This document shows, one piece after another, positions 63,501-64,000 of a stretch of 64,000 nt of DNA. The notes beneath the pieces are model-generated. The model saw nothing but the letters and a program-made list of their open reading frames with translations. It did no database searches and was not told where the DNA came from. Numbering within the stretch: the stretch's first letter is position 1; the number at the start of each line of letters is the position of its first letter. The stretch is from Microbulbifer hydrolyticus (GTDB taxonomy: Bacteria > Pseudomonadota > Gammaproteobacteria > Pseudomonadales > Cellvibrionaceae): positions 2,679,501 through 2,743,500 of the forward strand of contig NZ_CP047491.1 in the NCBI RefSeq assembly GCF_009931115.1. The letters are read 5' to 3'. The position numbers and the translations under genes are program-made.

Positions 63501-64000
63501 CTAAAAAAATCCCGGTGCCAATTCAAACCCGACTCCCAGGGTTCGCACACGCACCGAATAGTCGATAAGGCTTTCACCATAGCCATCAAAGTATTTTACG
63601 AACCCGCGTACCCGATTGGAGATAGGGAACTTCCAGCGCAACTCTACCGCACCATAGTTCTCTGAACTCAGGTTATTACGCAATTTAATTGATGAGCTGT
63701 ACCCTCCTGAGCGATACCCCCCGGAGAGTTCAAAGTTTCCAAAGTGCGCATCTAAATCCGGCCCCCTGCCCGCATTGGAGTCTGCCGATAGACGGTACCA
63801 AGGCTTGAGACCGACAAAATAGCCGCCCTTTTCAAACGTGACATCCACGAATATACGATTCCAGCCTCTCGAGTAGGCTCCGCTGCGGCCATTCGACTGG
63901 TGGCTGATGCCAGCTTGTGAAACAACGCTTTGAAAACCGAATACTTGCCAGTCACTGGCCCGGGTCGCCAAAAGTTCCACTTCGTGGTTGGTTTCCCTGA
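63501..64000 (-). CDS. pldA: Outer-membrane phospholipase A (partial, C-terminal part)
   Basis: The frame stays open to the right edge, so the gene continues beyond the window and the start is not visible. About 165 residues are present. RETNHEVELL lies near the edge, and GISHQSNGRSGAYSRGWNRI carries the His-x-Ser pair and downstream Asn used by OMPLA for catalysis. Beta-barrel strands follow, ending in LGVGFELAPGFF with a terminal Phe. OMPLA hydrolyses phospholipids that have moved to the outer leaflet. Confidence 0.85.
   Translation of the reverse strand, partial: RETNHEVELLATRASDWQVFGFQSVVSQAGISHQSNGRSGAYSRGWNRIFVDVTFEKGGYFVGLKPWYRLSADSNAGRGPDLDAHFGNFELSGGYRSGGYSSSIKLRNNLSSENYGAVELRWKFPISNRVRGFVKYFDGYGESLIDYSVRVRTLGVGFELAPGFF

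Overview
The window looks like chromosomal DNA from a GC-rich marine gammaproteobacterium of the Cellvibrionales type, most likely Microbulbifer or a close relative. That placement is an inference. It rests on the gene order tsf-rpsB / map-glnD-dapC, a secreted GH18 chitinase with long polyserine linkers, and the protein sequences overall. No tRNA, rRNA, CRISPR array, prophage or intact insertion sequence was found.

Layout. 1-11.2 kb is core metabolism: tsf and rpsB (minus strand), then map, glnD and the lysine/peptidoglycan cluster dapC-nth-yffB-dapD-dapE, then flavodoxin. 11.4-14.3 kb is a divergent Cpx-type envelope stress module: a CpxP/Spy-like protein facing cpxR-cpxA, with two phased CpxR-like boxes between them. 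14.5-25.9 kb holds an SRPBCC protein, the minus-strand run rnm-yciO-scpA-scpB-rluB, and a plus-strand run of membrane and housekeeping genes (VC0807-like, yciI, ygiM-like, ppi, pdxJ, DUF2520, SpoU methyltransferase). An OmpA-type porin follows. 27.9-32.4 kb is a Fur-box-preceded ferric iron operon (FTR1-like periplasmic protein, FbpA, FbpB, FbpC).

32.8-40.2 kb is the accessory heart of the window. It holds a class III adenylate cyclase overlapping a TPR lipoprotein, an exosortase E/CAAX-protease fusion with its single VPEID-CTERM target, a fossil guaA fragment, and the chitinase. 40.3-50.1 kb has guaA, guaB and xseA, followed by two tandem MltF-like lytic transglycosylases. The first ends in a degenerate, in-frame piece of xseA, which shows that an xseA-mltF unit was once duplicated. 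49.9-56.3 kb carries a quinone oxidoreductase, a TonB-dependent receptor and, divergent from it, a pair of acyl-CoA dehydrogenases that look like a catalytic/non-catalytic heteromer. 56.3-64 kb has pdxH, an AruI-like decarboxylase with an aldehyde dehydrogenase, a 71-residue unknown protein, kbl-tdh for threonine breakdown, and the end of an outer-membrane phospholipase A.

Three candidates deserve most attention. The first is the self-contained XrtE/VPEID-CTERM sorting pair. The second is a family of three structured repeats (8.7, 8.9 and 61.0 kb) with long outer stems, covarying inner hairpins and a conserved unpaired strand. The third is the duplication fossils of xseA and guaA on either side of the guaA-guaB-xseA block. 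Two genes (mltF2 and the 71-residue ORF) also have their Shine-Dalgarno sequence buried in a hairpin.
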